Positions 43,246 through 52,521 of a stretch of DNA of 64,000 bases are shown here, piece after piece. Source of the stretch: Planctomycetota bacterium. GTDB lineage: Bacteria > Planctomycetota > Planctomycetia > Pirellulales > Pirellulaceae. Every line of letters begins with the position of its first letter. Position 1 is the stretch's first letter. The translations under genes were made by a program, and so were the position numbers. The notes below the pieces were generated by a model, which saw nothing but the letters and a program-made list of their open reading frames with translations, had not been told where the DNA came from and searched no databases. The stretch is taken from contig JACNKX010000149.1 in NCBI GenBank assembly GCA_014381825.1, forward strand, positions 186,001 to 250,000, given 5' to 3'.

Positions 43246-44469
43246 ATGCGTTGGCGGTTCTATAACGCGAACGACTCGCGCGAAGTCGCCGAGCATCAGG
43301 CGACGCTCAATCGAATAGATGCCTGGTGGCGTGAATTTGCAACGAAGACCCGAGAGCTGGAGGCCCTTTTCTCTCAGGAGTGCCAGTGGGATTTGCCAGA
43401 TTGGATGTTGCAGCACCTGAGCGCAATTCATCCTGATCTGATGTGGGAGTACGGACCGGCCGTTAAGTGCGAGGGGCATCGACTGGTGATCACACCAGAA
43501 AGCGCGCAGCATTTGCGCCCGTTGACAGCAACGATTATCGAGCGGGCGCCAGAAATCGCTGGTTGGGAATTCTACGCCTATCGAATGCCCGGAGATGTTA
43601 ACGATGCACTAGCGACGGTCGAGGGGCGAACGGGTGGAGATTTGACCGATGTCATGGTTCGAGTGCAACGCGGCGAACACCATCGAATCGACGTCCGGTT
43701 CTACACACCGCACGCCAAGCACCACGAGGACGCGCAGGCCATGAATGACGCGTTCGTGGCAACGGAAACGCTGCTCGGCGAGGAGTGTCTCGATAAATGG
43801 ATCGGAGTTATTGATATCGAGCCATCGAAAAAGAAAACCGGTTTGCTCGGGATGTTTCGCTCTAAAGAAACAAAACCGGTGGGCTTGATTCCCCTGGAAC
43901 GCTTGCAAGATACGGTCACCAGTGTGATTGAAAGCATTCGGGATCAGCTCGCGTCGACGCCGCACTGTGATTGGACCAAAGACGGCAAGTGGACCATGTG
44001 GGAGCTGACGCCGCCGGAGATGGATGATTATCCAGAGCAGTCTGACTTGTTCGTTGCCAAGTCGCCGAATCCGAGTGCTTGGTCAGCCTCGCATTCTTCC
44101 GGCCTGTTCTACTCGGAACGATTCACCCGCTGCGGCGAAACGTTTTGCTATGTCAAGATCGAGGGCTCCGACGGGCTGGGTGACACCGAGTTCGCGGATA
44201 AAGCCGAGATCGAGGATGCGTTGGACGAAGTACTCGTGCCGTCCAAGCTTGGTGTCCAGATCGGTGGCGGGACGGGGCAACGCTATTCATACATCGACCT
44301 TGCACTGATCGATCTCGAGCGTGGTGTGGACACCGTTCGCGCGAGACTTCAGCAAGGCAATGCGCCCAAGCGGACTTGGATTCAGTTCTTCGACGCCGAT
44401 TTAGTCGGTGAATGGATTGGTATCTACGACGACACGCCACCACCACCGATGGACTCTTTCGACGAATGA
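43246..44469 (+). CDS. Protein of unknown function, 407 aa
   Basis: ATG 43246 is preferred over GTG 43228 because GGGA lies about 8 bases ahead of it. No signal peptide or membrane helix, so probably cytoplasmic. It is rich in Asp, Glu and Trp (MRWRFYNANDSREVAEHQAT, DLPDWMLQHLSAIHPDLMWEYG, EFYAYRMPGDVNDALATVEG). A short basic interruption lies at KKKTGLLGMFRSKETKP. I recognise no catalytic motif. It is oriented with the ABC operon but separated by 151 bp; whether it belongs to that operon is open. Confidence 0.65.
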   Translation: MRWRFYNANDSREVAEHQATLNRIDAWWREFATKTRELEALFSQECQWDLPDWMLQHLSAIHPDLMWEYGPAVKCEGHRLVITPESAQHLRPLTATIIERAPEIAGWEFYAYRMPGDVNDALATVEGRTGGDLTDVMVRVQRGEHHRIDVRFYTPHAKHHEDAQAMNDAFVATETLLGEECLDKWIGVIDIEPSKKKTGLLGMFRSKETKPVGLIPLERLQDTVTSVIESIRDQLASTPHCDWTKDGKWTMWELTPPEMDDYPEQSDLFVAKSPNPSAWSASHSSGLFYSERFTRCGETFCYVKIEGSDGLGDTEFADKAEIEDALDEVLVPSKLGVQIGGGTGQRYSYIDLALIDLERGVDTVRARLQQGNAPKRTWIQFFDADLVGEWIGIYDDTPPPPMDSFDE

Positions 44470-44709
44470 CGGCTTGCGATAGGTGTGGAGCTTCCTTCTC
44501 GGTGTGTTCGTGAGACGCTACGCCCAATAGGTAGCGCGTACCAGATGAGATTGGGGTGTCCGCCCGATCGCCTGAATCGCTCCCGTATGTTCATGTTCCG
44601 TGATGAACAAGCGACATCGGCTCGTGAACTGACCAAGTTAGTTTGATCGTGTCAGCGGTTTTCAGTAGCATGGAGTCGGGCAACTTATCTTGGATAACTG
44701 GTTCGATTG

Positions 44710-45327
44710 ATGCCGAATCGCGACTTGGAGCCTGAATTGATTCAGCGAGCGATCGCAGGAGATCGCGCGTCGCTGTCTCAATTGTTGCTCTTTCATCACG
44801 ATCCCCTGCGGCGGCATATCGTTCACGAGTCGACCGGGCAGCAACTTGGCGTGATGCTGGTTGACGACATCTTGCAGCAGACTTTCGTGCGAGCGGCACA
44901 AAGTATCAAGACGTTCGAGAATCGTGAGGCGAGTTCGCTACGCGGATGGCTCAAGACGATCGCAACGAACTTGATCAAAGATGCTCGCAAGCGACGAGGA
45001 CGAGAGCGCCGTGCAGCGGCGCAACACATATCACATTCGGACGACGGGTCATTTCTCCAAGCGGTCGACCGGTTGTCGGGCGACGTCACACCACCGATCA
45101 AACGTGTGCAGCGATCCGAGAGTATTCGCCGGTTGCGCGTGGCGATGGCAAGTCTCCCAACGGAGCAGCGAGACGTTGTCCAACGCTACTATCTCCAAAC
45201 ACAATCGCTGGAGCAGATCGCCGAGTCGACGGGCCGGACGATCAGCTCCATTCGGGGAAGTTGTTATCGAGCGAGAAAGAACCTACGCAGTTTGATGGGC
45301 GGTTCGTCGTTGTACTTCAGCAACTAG
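44710..45327 (+). CDS. ECF-type RNA polymerase sigma factor (kinase-linked)
   Basis: 205 aa. ATG 44710 follows an in-frame TTG. Region 2 is visible as VDDILQQTFVRAAQSIKTFE with RGWLKTIATNLIKDARKRRGRERR. Region 4 is LPTEQRDVVQRYYLQTQSLE, QIAESTGRTISSIRGSCYRARKNLRSLM. No anti-sigma factor is adjacent. Instead the gene ends 13 bp before a large Ser/Thr kinase. ECF-kinase gene pairs are known in planctomycetes, and phosphorylation is thought to replace the anti-sigma factor as the control. Confidence 0.92.
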   Translation: MPNRDLEPELIQRAIAGDRASLSQLLLFHHDPLRRHIVHESTGQQLGVMLVDDILQQTFVRAAQSIKTFENREASSLRGWLKTIATNLIKDARKRRGRERRAAAQHISHSDDGSFLQAVDRLSGDVTPPIKRVQRSESIRRLRVAMASLPTEQRDVVQRYYLQTQSLEQIAESTGRTISSIRGSCYRARKNLRSLMGGSSLYFSN

Positions 45328-45340
45328 ACACGAGATCCCT

Positions 45341-48300
45341 ATGGCGGTCGGCTCTTCGAGTGAGCAACGAGCGAGAACGCGATCGCGGCAAGTGCGCGAG
45401 ATCGTCCTTGACGTTTCCAACCGGCGTGCACGCGGCGAGCGAGTTTCCGACGAAGAGCTGTTGGCTGCCAATCCCGAGCTTGCTCCGGCGCTGACGCAGG
45501 AACTGGCGAAGTTGCACCGCATCAATTGCGTTCTTGAACAAGTTGACAACTCGACCTGCGCCGAAGCACTCGAACGCATCGAAGCTGACTGGGCGCTGGA
45601 TCGATCGTCACGTGGCGTTGGTCCAGCCGACTCTTGGGCAAACAGTCGCTCTCGCAATGTTCTGTCTGGACCGGACGAACACGACCCGCTAACCGCATCA
45701 ACTGCGGGTGACAGCGCAGAACGGTTGCGACGAGCTGATTCCACTGCGGCGACTGCACCAGATCACATCGGACGTTATCAGGTTCGTGGACTATTGGGTG
45801 AGGGCGGCTTTGGTCGTGTGTATTTGGCCTGGGACCAGGAGCTAAATAGACATGTTGCAGTGAAGGTTCCGCACGCACATCGTGTTGCCGAGCCGACTGA
45901 CGTCGAGGCTTATCTCCGAGAAGCGAGGCTGATTGCGAACCTCGATCATTCGGGTATCGTGCCGGTTTACGACGTCGGCAGAACGGACAAAGGTTACTGT
46001 TATGTCGTTTCGAAGTTGATCCAAGGGGAAGACCTGGCGTCTCGGATGAAGCAGGAACGATTCGAGCCTCTGGCCGCAGCTCGAGTCGTCGCGCAAGTTG
46101 CGGAGGCATTGCAGTACGCTCACGACCAGGGTCTCGTGCATCGAGACATAAAGCCCGCCAACATCCTGCTAGATGGACGAGACCGAGCATACGTCGCCGA
46201 CTTCGGGTTGGCGCTTCGAGACGACGTTCTCGTCGAAGGCCGGAGCTTCGCGGGAACTCCCGCTTATATGAGCCCCGAGCAAGCACGCGGCGAGTCGCAT
46301 CGAGTCGACGGGCGTAGCGACATTTTCAGTTTGGGGGTTGTACTATACGAGTTGCTGACGCGGCGTAAACCCTTCCTCGCTGATTCGTATGACGAACTGC
46401 TGGCCTTGATTGTTGACATGGAAGTAGTGCCTCCCGGCGTGCTTGAAGAATTGCTCCCGGATGAATTGGAACGCATCTGCCTGAAGGCGCTGGCGAAACG
46501 AGCGGCGGATCGATACGCATCGGCCAACGAATTCGCCGACGATCTCTACTATCTCCTAAACGCAGCGACTGAGTCCTCGGTAGCCGCGGAGGACCCGTCG
46601 GAAGCGAAGATCGACCCTGAGCTGACACCGCGGGTAGTCCCCAAGGGATTGCGAGCGTTCGATGCGAATGACAAAGACTTCTTTCTCCATCTGCTGCCCG
46701 GTGCTCGTGATCGCAATGGGTTGCCAGAGAGCATTCGTCATTGGAAGCTGCGAATCGAGGAACGCGAGTCGGACGAAACTTTCTCGGTTGGCTTGATCTA
46801 CGGGCCTTCGGGTTGTGGCAAGTCGTCGTTGGTGCGCGCCGGACTTCTCCCGGCACTGTCTCCGCGGATTCAAGCCATTTATGTGGATGCGACATCAGAA
46901 GACACGGAACAGCAACTTGTGCGAAAACTACACAAGCAGTTTCCCGATTTGTCGAAGGAACTCTCGTTGCCGGCCTGTCTAGCGACGATTCGCCGTGGCG
47001 AAGGGTTATTGAATGGTCAAAAGTTGTTGCTGGTTATTGACCAATTCGAGCAATGGTTGCATGGGCGACAAGAGGGGGATCGCAGGCAATTCGTGCAAGC
47101 CCTGCGCCATTGTGATGGCGAACACCTTCAGACGCTATTACTCGTTCGCGACGATTTTTGGCTGGCCCTGAGCCGCTTCATGCACGAATTAGAGATCGAC
47201 TTGCTGCAAGGGAGAAACACGGCATTAGTCGATCTGTTCGATCCGATTCATGCTGCGAAAGTTCTGGCGTCATTCGGACGTTCGTTTGGCCGTGTTGCAA
47301 GCGAGCAAAGCGAAGCGAGTCCTTCGCAAGACGCGTTCGTCGTGCAGTCGATCGAGGCGCTCGCGGATGAAGGTAAAGTAAATCCAGTTCGTCTTGCTTT
47401 GTTTGCCGAGATGGTCAAAGGACGACCTTGGACGCCGAATACGTTGCGCGAGCTAGGGGGAGCGGACGGTGTCGGGATCGCATTCTTGGAAGAGACATTC
47501 TCCGCACGTGCGGGTAACTCACAGAGCCGTGCCCACGAGCAAGCAGCGAGAGCCGTTCTTGAAGCGCTGCTTCCTGATTCGGGCAGCGATATTAAGGGAC
47601 ACATTCGCTCTTATCCAGAACTGCTCGACATTTCGGGCTATGGCCATAATCCGCTCGCCTTCAAAGAGCTGATGCGCCTTCTCGACAGCGACACACGGTT
47701 GCTTACACCCGTGGATTCGGAAGTCAGCGGCGATGAATCGGCACCAGGCAGCAGGTGCTACCAATTGACTCATGATTATCTGGTCCCAGCGCTTCGCCAG
47801 TGGTTGACGAAGCGTCAGAAAGCAACTCCTGTTGGCCGAGCTGAGCTACGATTGGCGGAACGCGCGACCATGTGGAGTGCCCGTCCGGAGCGTCGGCAGC
47901 TTCCGTCGATTCTCGAGTGGTTACAGATTCGTTTGCTCACTCGTTCCTCGCAGTGGACTGCGAATCAGCGACGCATGATGCGAGCGGCGGCCAGACAGCA
48001 GGCAGTGACGGCGATCGTGGCCTGTTCACTCGCATTAATGTTCTTGCTGATGGGATCCGAGTTAACGACGCAAGCGAAAAACTTGCTAGTTCGCTTTCAG
48101 GCCAGTACCGCTTCGATATGGTTGGCTCTTGGACAGGACGACGAAATATGGGAGTTGCTGGCGCACGAAGCTGATCCAACACTGCGGACGCGTCTGATTC
48201 ATCGTTTAAGTCCGCTGGTTCTCGATCCGGATGAAATTGTGTCCGCGCAGAGCAAGCAGGGAGACGTCTCGACGCGCCGAGCTATGTTGTTGCTTGCGGG

Positions 48301-49324
48301 CGAGTTGGTAGGTGATCCGACGGAACAGCCGAGTACTGCAATCTCACGCGCGGAAACATCCCCTAGAGTGATTCGAGATCTTTGGAAGATCTTCAACGAA
48401 GATCCGGATCGCGGAATGCACGCGGCTGCCGAATGGACATTGTTGCGTTACGGACAGGAAGCTGAATTGGCGAGGTCAACGAAAGACGCGAGTGCAGAAT
48501 CGATTCGCGGAGACCGGCAGTGGTATGTCACGACGCAGGATCATGCGATGGTAATCGTGCCAGGACCAGACGATTTCATGATGGGATCGCCCGAAAGTGA
48601 TCGTTCGAGCGGAGGTGACGAAGTTGCGCACAGCCAGCAGATTCGGCGTAGTTTCTCCATCGCCAGCAAAGAGACGACAATCGCTCAGTTCGAGCAGTTT
48701 CTGATCGAGAATCCGTCGCATCGCTACAATCGAGTTCAGCAGTCGCAACGCGCTCCGGATGGCCCGCAGACGTTTGTCTCTTGGTACGATGCCGCAGCTT
48801 ATTGCAACTGGCTCAGCGACAAAGCCGGCGTGCCAGAAGAGCAATGGTGTTATATCCAAAATCGCGACAAGGAATACGCGGTGGGCATGACCGTTGCGGA
48901 CAACATTTTTACTCGCAACGGATATCGCCTGCCGACCGAGGCCGAATGGGAGTATGCGTGTCGCGCTGGCACGACAACGGCGCATCACTTTGGTCGAGAC
49001 GAGTCACAGCTTTCCAAGTACGCAGTCTTTGACGATGGAAAGTCTAGTGAGCCGATGAGTGTTGGGATGCGGAAGCCGAATGATTATGGTCTGTTCGACA
49101 TGCATGGGAATGCCGCCGAGTGGTGTCATGATCGCTATCGTCTCATGCCCACCGCGCAAATGGTAGATTCGTTCGCTTCGATCCCCGGTCGCGAGCCGCG
49201 TGTCGTGCGTGGCGGCTCGTTTCGAGACGGTGCGATGCGGATTCGCAGTGCCGCTCGCGGGAAAAGTCTGCCCGGAACGCGAAACGCGGCGATCGGTTTC
49301 CGGGTGGCACGTAGTTATCCCTGA
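45341..49324 (+). CDS. Ser/Thr kinase-STAND NTPase-FGE-like multidomain membrane protein
   Basis: 1327 aa. The kinase domain (~143-410) has LLGEGGFGRVYLA, HVAVKVPH, VHRDIKPANILL (~265), VADFGLA (~286) and AYMSPEQARGE, so it should be active. Next is a STAND-type NTPase with Walker A GPSGCGKSS (~487) and Walker B LLLVIDQFEQWL, then VRDDFW. A membrane helix is at ~886-908 (TAIVACSLALMFLLMGSEL). The C-terminal ~265 residues resemble formylglycine-generating enzyme: FMMGSPESDR, RLPTEAEWEYACRAG, DMHGNAAEWCHD, RVVRGGSF and GFRVARS. The active-site cysteines normally after RGGS are absent (RGGSFRDGAMRIRSAARG), so it is probably a sensor or binding module, not a sulfatase-activating enzyme. A tripartite sensor-switch-kinase is the likely role. 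Confidence 0.9.
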   Translation: MAVGSSSEQRARTRSRQVREIVLDVSNRRARGERVSDEELLAANPELAPALTQELAKLHRINCVLEQVDNSTCAEALERIEADWALDRSSRGVGPADSWANSRSRNVLSGPDEHDPLTASTAGDSAERLRRADSTAATAPDHIGRYQVRGLLGEGGFGRVYLAWDQELNRHVAVKVPHAHRVAEPTDVEAYLREARLIANLDHSGIVPVYDVGRTDKGYCYVVSKLIQGEDLASRMKQERFEPLAAARVVAQVAEALQYAHDQGLVHRDIKPANILLDGRDRAYVADFGLALRDDVLVEGRSFAGTPAYMSPEQARGESHRVDGRSDIFSLGVVLYELLTRRKPFLADSYDELLALIVDMEVVPPGVLEELLPDELERICLKALAKRAADRYASANEFADDLYYLLNAATESSVAAEDPSEAKIDPELTPRVVPKGLRAFDANDKDFFLHLLPGARDRNGLPESIRHWKLRIEERESDETFSVGLIYGPSGCGKSSLVRAGLLPALSPRIQAIYVDATSEDTEQQLVRKLHKQFPDLSKELSLPACLATIRRGEGLLNGQKLLLVIDQFEQWLHGRQEGDRRQFVQALRHCDGEHLQTLLLVRDDFWLALSRFMHELEIDLLQGRNTALVDLFDPIHAAKVLASFGRSFGRVASEQSEASPSQDAFVVQSIEALADEGKVNPVRLALFAEMVKGRPWTPNTLRELGGADGVGIAFLEETFSARAGNSQSRAHEQAARAVLEALLPDSGSDIKGHIRSYPELLDISGYGHNPLAFKELMRLLDSDTRLLTPVDSEVSGDESAPGSRCYQLTHDYLVPALRQWLTKRQKATPVGRAELRLAERATMWSARPERRQLPSILEWLQIRLLTRSSQWTANQRRMMRAAARQQAVTAIVACSLALMFLLMGSELTTQAKNLLVRFQASTASIWLALGQDDEIWELLAHEADPTLRTRLIHRLSPLVLDPDEIVSAQSKQGDVSTRRAMLLLAGELVGDPTEQPSTAISRAETSPRVIRDLWKIFNEDPDRGMHAAAEWTLLRYGQEAELARSTKDASAESIRGDRQWYVTTQDHAMVIVPGPDDFMMGSPESDRSSGGDEVAHSQQIRRSFSIASKETTIAQFEQFLIENPSHRYNRVQQSQRAPDGPQTFVSWYDAAAYCNWLSDKAGVPEEQWCYIQNRDKEYAVGMTVADNIFTRNGYRLPTEAEWEYACRAGTTTAHHFGRDESQLSKYAVFDDGKSSEPMSVGMRKPNDYGLFDMHGNAAEWCHDRYRLMPTAQMVDSFASIPGREPRVVRGGSFRDGAMRIRSAARGKSLPGTRNAAIGFRVARSYP

Positions 49325-49534
49325 TGCGAGAACACAACAAAACGAGCCTTTCCCTTGTACGAGCAACAGATTACATGCAGCCGCCCGATCGGGAGTGGCC
49401 TTGGGGAATAAGTCGCTAGGGTTCATTCGAACCTCTATTTGTTAGCTAACGCCCAAATGCTCAGTAGCAAACCCATTCGACCGCCAGGCAAGGCACAGGT
49501 CGGAAAGTAAGTACCGTTCTGCGGAGAGTTCGTC

Positions 49535-50041
49535 TTGGCACTGACCCAGGCCCTGTTCAACGAGATGGTCGACGAGCATGGTGCTGCGCTGTACCGAATC
49601 GCGTATCGGATGGTCGGGGATCGACATGATGCCGAAGATCTAGTGCAAGAGGCGTTTAGGTCGGCGTGGAACAGTCGAGCGAGATTTCGAGCAGACCTGG
49701 GTGAGCGAGCTTGGTTGGTGACGATTTTGCGACGGCGAGTTGTTGACGGCTGGCGAAAGCGACGCGCACGAACGATATCCTTCGACGAAGCCTCGATGGA
49801 CCTTGGCAGTCCGGGCGATGATCCCGCTGCAAATGATTTCGAGGACCACGTCCAGGCGGCGCTGCGGCAACTACCAGACCAACTTCGAGAAACGCTCTTG
49901 TTGGTTGTCGTGGGCGAGCTAACCCACCAGGAAGTCGCCGACATGTTGTCCATCCCGCTCGGAACCGTGTTGTCGCGCGTCAGCCGGGCGAGAACTAAAC
50001 TGCGAAAACTGCTGGTCGAACAAGAAGTCAGGAATCAGTAA
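49535..50041 (+). CDS. ECF-type RNA polymerase sigma factor
   Basis: 168 aa. TTG 49535 is taken as start, with GGAG about 9 bases upstream. Region 2 reads RIAYRMVGDRHDAEDLVQEA, then AFRSAWNSRARF. Region 4 reads LPDQLRETLLLVVVGELTHQ, EVADMLSIPLGTVLSRVSRA. This is a compact, normal-length ECF factor, quite different from the one at 44710. It lies 36 bp before the vWA protein gene, its probable regulatory partner. Confidence 0.9.
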   Translation: MALTQALFNEMVDEHGAALYRIAYRMVGDRHDAEDLVQEAFRSAWNSRARFRADLGERAWLVTILRRRVVDGWRKRRARTISFDEASMDLGSPGDDPAANDFEDHVQAALRQLPDQLRETLLLVVVGELTHQEVADMLSIPLGTVLSRVSRARTKLRKLLVEQEVRNQ

Positions 50042-50077
50042 CGTTAACAATCATGAGAGTGACGAGCAGACAAGATC

Positions 50078-52240
50078 ATGTGTGACGAACGGTCTGAACA
50101 ACATCTCGACGCCGAGTTGCGGAATGTTGAAGTTCCCGGGGAGCTGTTCGCGCGTGCGAAACAAGTGACTCAGCTCACGGACGCCGCGATTGATTCAGCG
50201 ATTTGTTCGCTCGAGACACCGAACGGTCTTGCAACGCGAGTAAGGATCGTCGTCGCCGATGCGTCGCTCGACGAGTCAATTCGGCTGGTCGAAGTTCCAG
50301 AGGATCTGCTCGCCAGTTTGCGAATCATTCCCGAAGTTCGTCGCGATTCGACGCTTCGGCGTTTCGTGTTGGCTGCTTCTTTGTTGTTGGCGATGACAGG
50401 AAGTTTCTTCGGCGCGCTCGGAGGATTAATGGCGTCGCTTCGACCTGTGGCCGACGCGGCGACCTCGCTCTACGTCATTGACGTTGGCCCGACGCAGCTT
50501 ATGGCGATGCCTTCCGATCCCGTTCGCATCTCGTCCGACAAGATGTCGAGTCCGTTCGAGGGAAGAACGGTTCCGGTGGTTTGGAAAGGTGGCCCGTTGC
50601 AGGTCGATCTAGTAAGAATTGATGCAACCATGACGCCAGGTCCCGCCGGACAGTTGATTCGCGAAGTCGAGCGAGGCTTAGAACTCGGCCGTGATGTCTT
50701 GCTGATGCGATGGGATGCGTATGCCTCGCCACAACACGCTTCGCAGCGACTTCCCGAATTGGAGCAGATTCGGCGCCCGCCCAGGGCGGGCGTTGATCTG
50801 CCAATGGTCGCAGGCTACGACCGCTCCTTCTTGCAGCGATCGTCGACGCATCCGCCAGTGTTTATTGCGGGCCAAGAAGTTTTGAAGTCGATACGCGTGC
50901 CGCTTTCGACGTCGGTTGCAAGTGTCCGTCGGACAGAGCAATTGCTGAAGCTTGATCGGGTACCCGACGCACAAGAGATTCGCACGGAGGACTTTCTCGC
51001 GGTCGTTGACTACGGCTTTGCTCCGCCCAACGGCAACGATGTCTCTGTTACGATCATGGCGGGGCCGGCGGTGTTCGGTGACCAAGATCACTCGCTCGTA
51101 CAGGTCGGTGTGAAGGCGGCTCGTCGCCTGGGTGATTCGGCGACGCATCTGTCGGTGGTTGTTGATGTCTCGCAAAGCATGCGTCAGCAACGACACATCG
51201 ATGTCGTTCGCGATTCGTTACGAACGATGTTTGAACATCTCGGACCGGGCGATTCAATTTCGTTAATCGCAGTGAATCACGAAGTCACGCAGCAGCTCGA
51301 TTTCGCGACTTCCGAACAGCAGGATCTGGTCTCGGACTGGCTCGCTGCGCTGCGAGCAGGTGGAGGCGATAGATTGGCAGTCGGAGTTCAAGCGGGATTA
51401 TCATTAGCGCTCGAGTCGCCTTTCGACGATAGTATCGCGAAAGAATTGGTCGTTGTGACGGATGGTGCGGCAAGATCTTCGCGCGGCGAGCGCGCTCAAC
51501 TTAGTGAGTTGCTTCGCGTTGCAGCGGAAAGTGGCGTTCAGGCCACGGTGCTACAGTTGGGGGATGATACGACGGCGGTCGCTCCGAGTGTGGATGGGAG
51601 TCCGACTCCCGAAGGCGGCCTTCACTTGGCGACCGTGTCCTCGGATGAGTTGTCGTGGAAGTTGGTTGAGCTTGTAACGGGCGTTTCGTCGGTTGTGGCC
51701 CGTCAGGCACTTGTTCACGTCGAATTCAACCCGAAAGCGGTACGCGCCTATCGCTTGATCGGGCATGGACCGTTGGCGACAACTGGCTTGGGGGAAGAGG
51801 TCTGGGCGACCGATCTGCGATCAGCTGAAGAGGCAACCTTGCTGTTTGAGGTCTGGCTTCGCGATAGTCTCGGGGACGAAATCGCTTCGGCGACCATGCA
51901 TTGGATTGCACCAGAATCTAGCGAGGCGAAGCACAGCGGAGTCGCGTCGCTCAGCCGATACGGTGTGACCACCAGGCTTTCAGAGGCGCCAGCGTCCCTT
52001 CAAGCCGCTGCCATTGCAGCTGAAATTGGCCAACGATTTCGCGGAACTGGCAGCTTCGAGTTAGGTGGTGAAGCTGGTTTCCGCGAGCGGCGGAAGTCTG
52101 CTAGTTGGGCAGGAATCATGGACGCTGCCGCCCATATTGCCCCGGAGGTTGCTGGGAGAGAGGAATTTCAACGGTTGCTAGAGTTGGCTCGAAAGATGGA
52201 AGAACAACGCCGCCATCAACGAGCGTCAACGACACTGTGA
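50078..52240 (+). CDS. Membrane vWA-domain protein (YfbK-like), probable anti-sigma-type partner
   Basis: 720 aa. The N-terminal ~110 residues are cytoplasmic and repeat the phrase VEVPGEL/VEVPEDL, followed by one membrane helix (FVLAASLLLAMTGSFFGALGGLMASL). Outside, a YfbK-like region precedes a vWA domain whose MIDAS reads DVSQS (D363-S365-S367) with VVTDGAA. The C-terminus has GEEVWATDLRSAEEATLLFE and ALAIAAEIGQ-like helices typical of YfbK (DUF3520) proteins. The inside-helix-outside topology and the adjacent ECF factor suggest it passes an outside signal to the sigma factor; that role is inferred from position. Confidence 0.8.
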   Translation: MCDERSEQHLDAELRNVEVPGELFARAKQVTQLTDAAIDSAICSLETPNGLATRVRIVVADASLDESIRLVEVPEDLLASLRIIPEVRRDSTLRRFVLAASLLLAMTGSFFGALGGLMASLRPVADAATSLYVIDVGPTQLMAMPSDPVRISSDKMSSPFEGRTVPVVWKGGPLQVDLVRIDATMTPGPAGQLIREVERGLELGRDVLLMRWDAYASPQHASQRLPELEQIRRPPRAGVDLPMVAGYDRSFLQRSSTHPPVFIAGQEVLKSIRVPLSTSVASVRRTEQLLKLDRVPDAQEIRTEDFLAVVDYGFAPPNGNDVSVTIMAGPAVFGDQDHSLVQVGVKAARRLGDSATHLSVVVDVSQSMRQQRHIDVVRDSLRTMFEHLGPGDSISLIAVNHEVTQQLDFATSEQQDLVSDWLAALRAGGGDRLAVGVQAGLSLALESPFDDSIAKELVVVTDGAARSSRGERAQLSELLRVAAESGVQATVLQLGDDTTAVAPSVDGSPTPEGGLHLATVSSDELSWKLVELVTGVSSVVARQALVHVEFNPKAVRAYRLIGHGPLATTGLGEEVWATDLRSAEEATLLFEVWLRDSLGDEIASATMHWIAPESSEAKHSGVASLSRYGVTTRLSEAPASLQAAAIAAEIGQRFRGTGSFELGGEAGFRERRKSASWAGIMDAAAHIAPEVAGREEFQRLLELARKMEEQRRHQRASTTL

Positions 52241-52521
52241 GGGAACATGTGGGTGCGAAATCAATCGACGGTGACGAGTGTCCCCGGCTCTCCGAAATCT
52301 CATTTAGCTTAACATTACTGCTGGTCGATGGTTGATAGTCAAACGGTTTGACTATATTCTGGAGTGTAACTGCCTTTTGTGTCTGTTGTTGTGTCGAATT
52401 GTCCGGAACCATTTCGATGCAATTCGACGGTCGAAGCCGCATCTCTTGTGGTGTCGTTCTAGGCTCAGACACAACGCAAACGCTCCTATCTTCACTGCGA
52501 GCGATTAAAAGGAATTAATAG
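52241..52521. other. Leader region with two inverted repeats, 281 bp
   Basis: The spacer before the TPR/ExbBD operon. It contains a perfect inverted repeat ATAGTCAAA-CGG-TTTGACTAT (52335-52355) and a second, wider one, GTCGAATTG (52393-52401) and CAATTCGAC (52430-52438), with a 28-base gap. A Shine-Dalgarno-like AAAAGGA lies just before ATG 52522. No ORF is convincing here. Confidence 0.6.
52335..52355. promoter_or_regulatory. Candidate operator, 9-bp inverted repeat
   Basis: Perfect 9-bp arms around CGG, about 167 bases before the TPR operon. The right arm contains TTGACT, a possible -35 element, so a bound repressor would block it. I see no matching strong -10. Confidence 0.4.

Noticed and set aside
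45522-46286. Antisense open frame (254 aa) opposite the kinase domain
   Set aside because: It overlaps the best conserved part of the kinase and reads as Arg/Pro-rich low-quality protein.
45341-49324. The FGE-like domain as the enzyme that activates the sulfatases in this window
   Set aside because: The cysteines needed for formylglycine formation are not where the family has them, so a true FGE must be encoded elsewhere.
49419-49440. Hairpin GGTTC-ATTC-GAACC with a T-rich tail as a terminator of the kinase gene
   Set aside because: Only five base pairs and an interrupted T-run; too weak to report as a feature.
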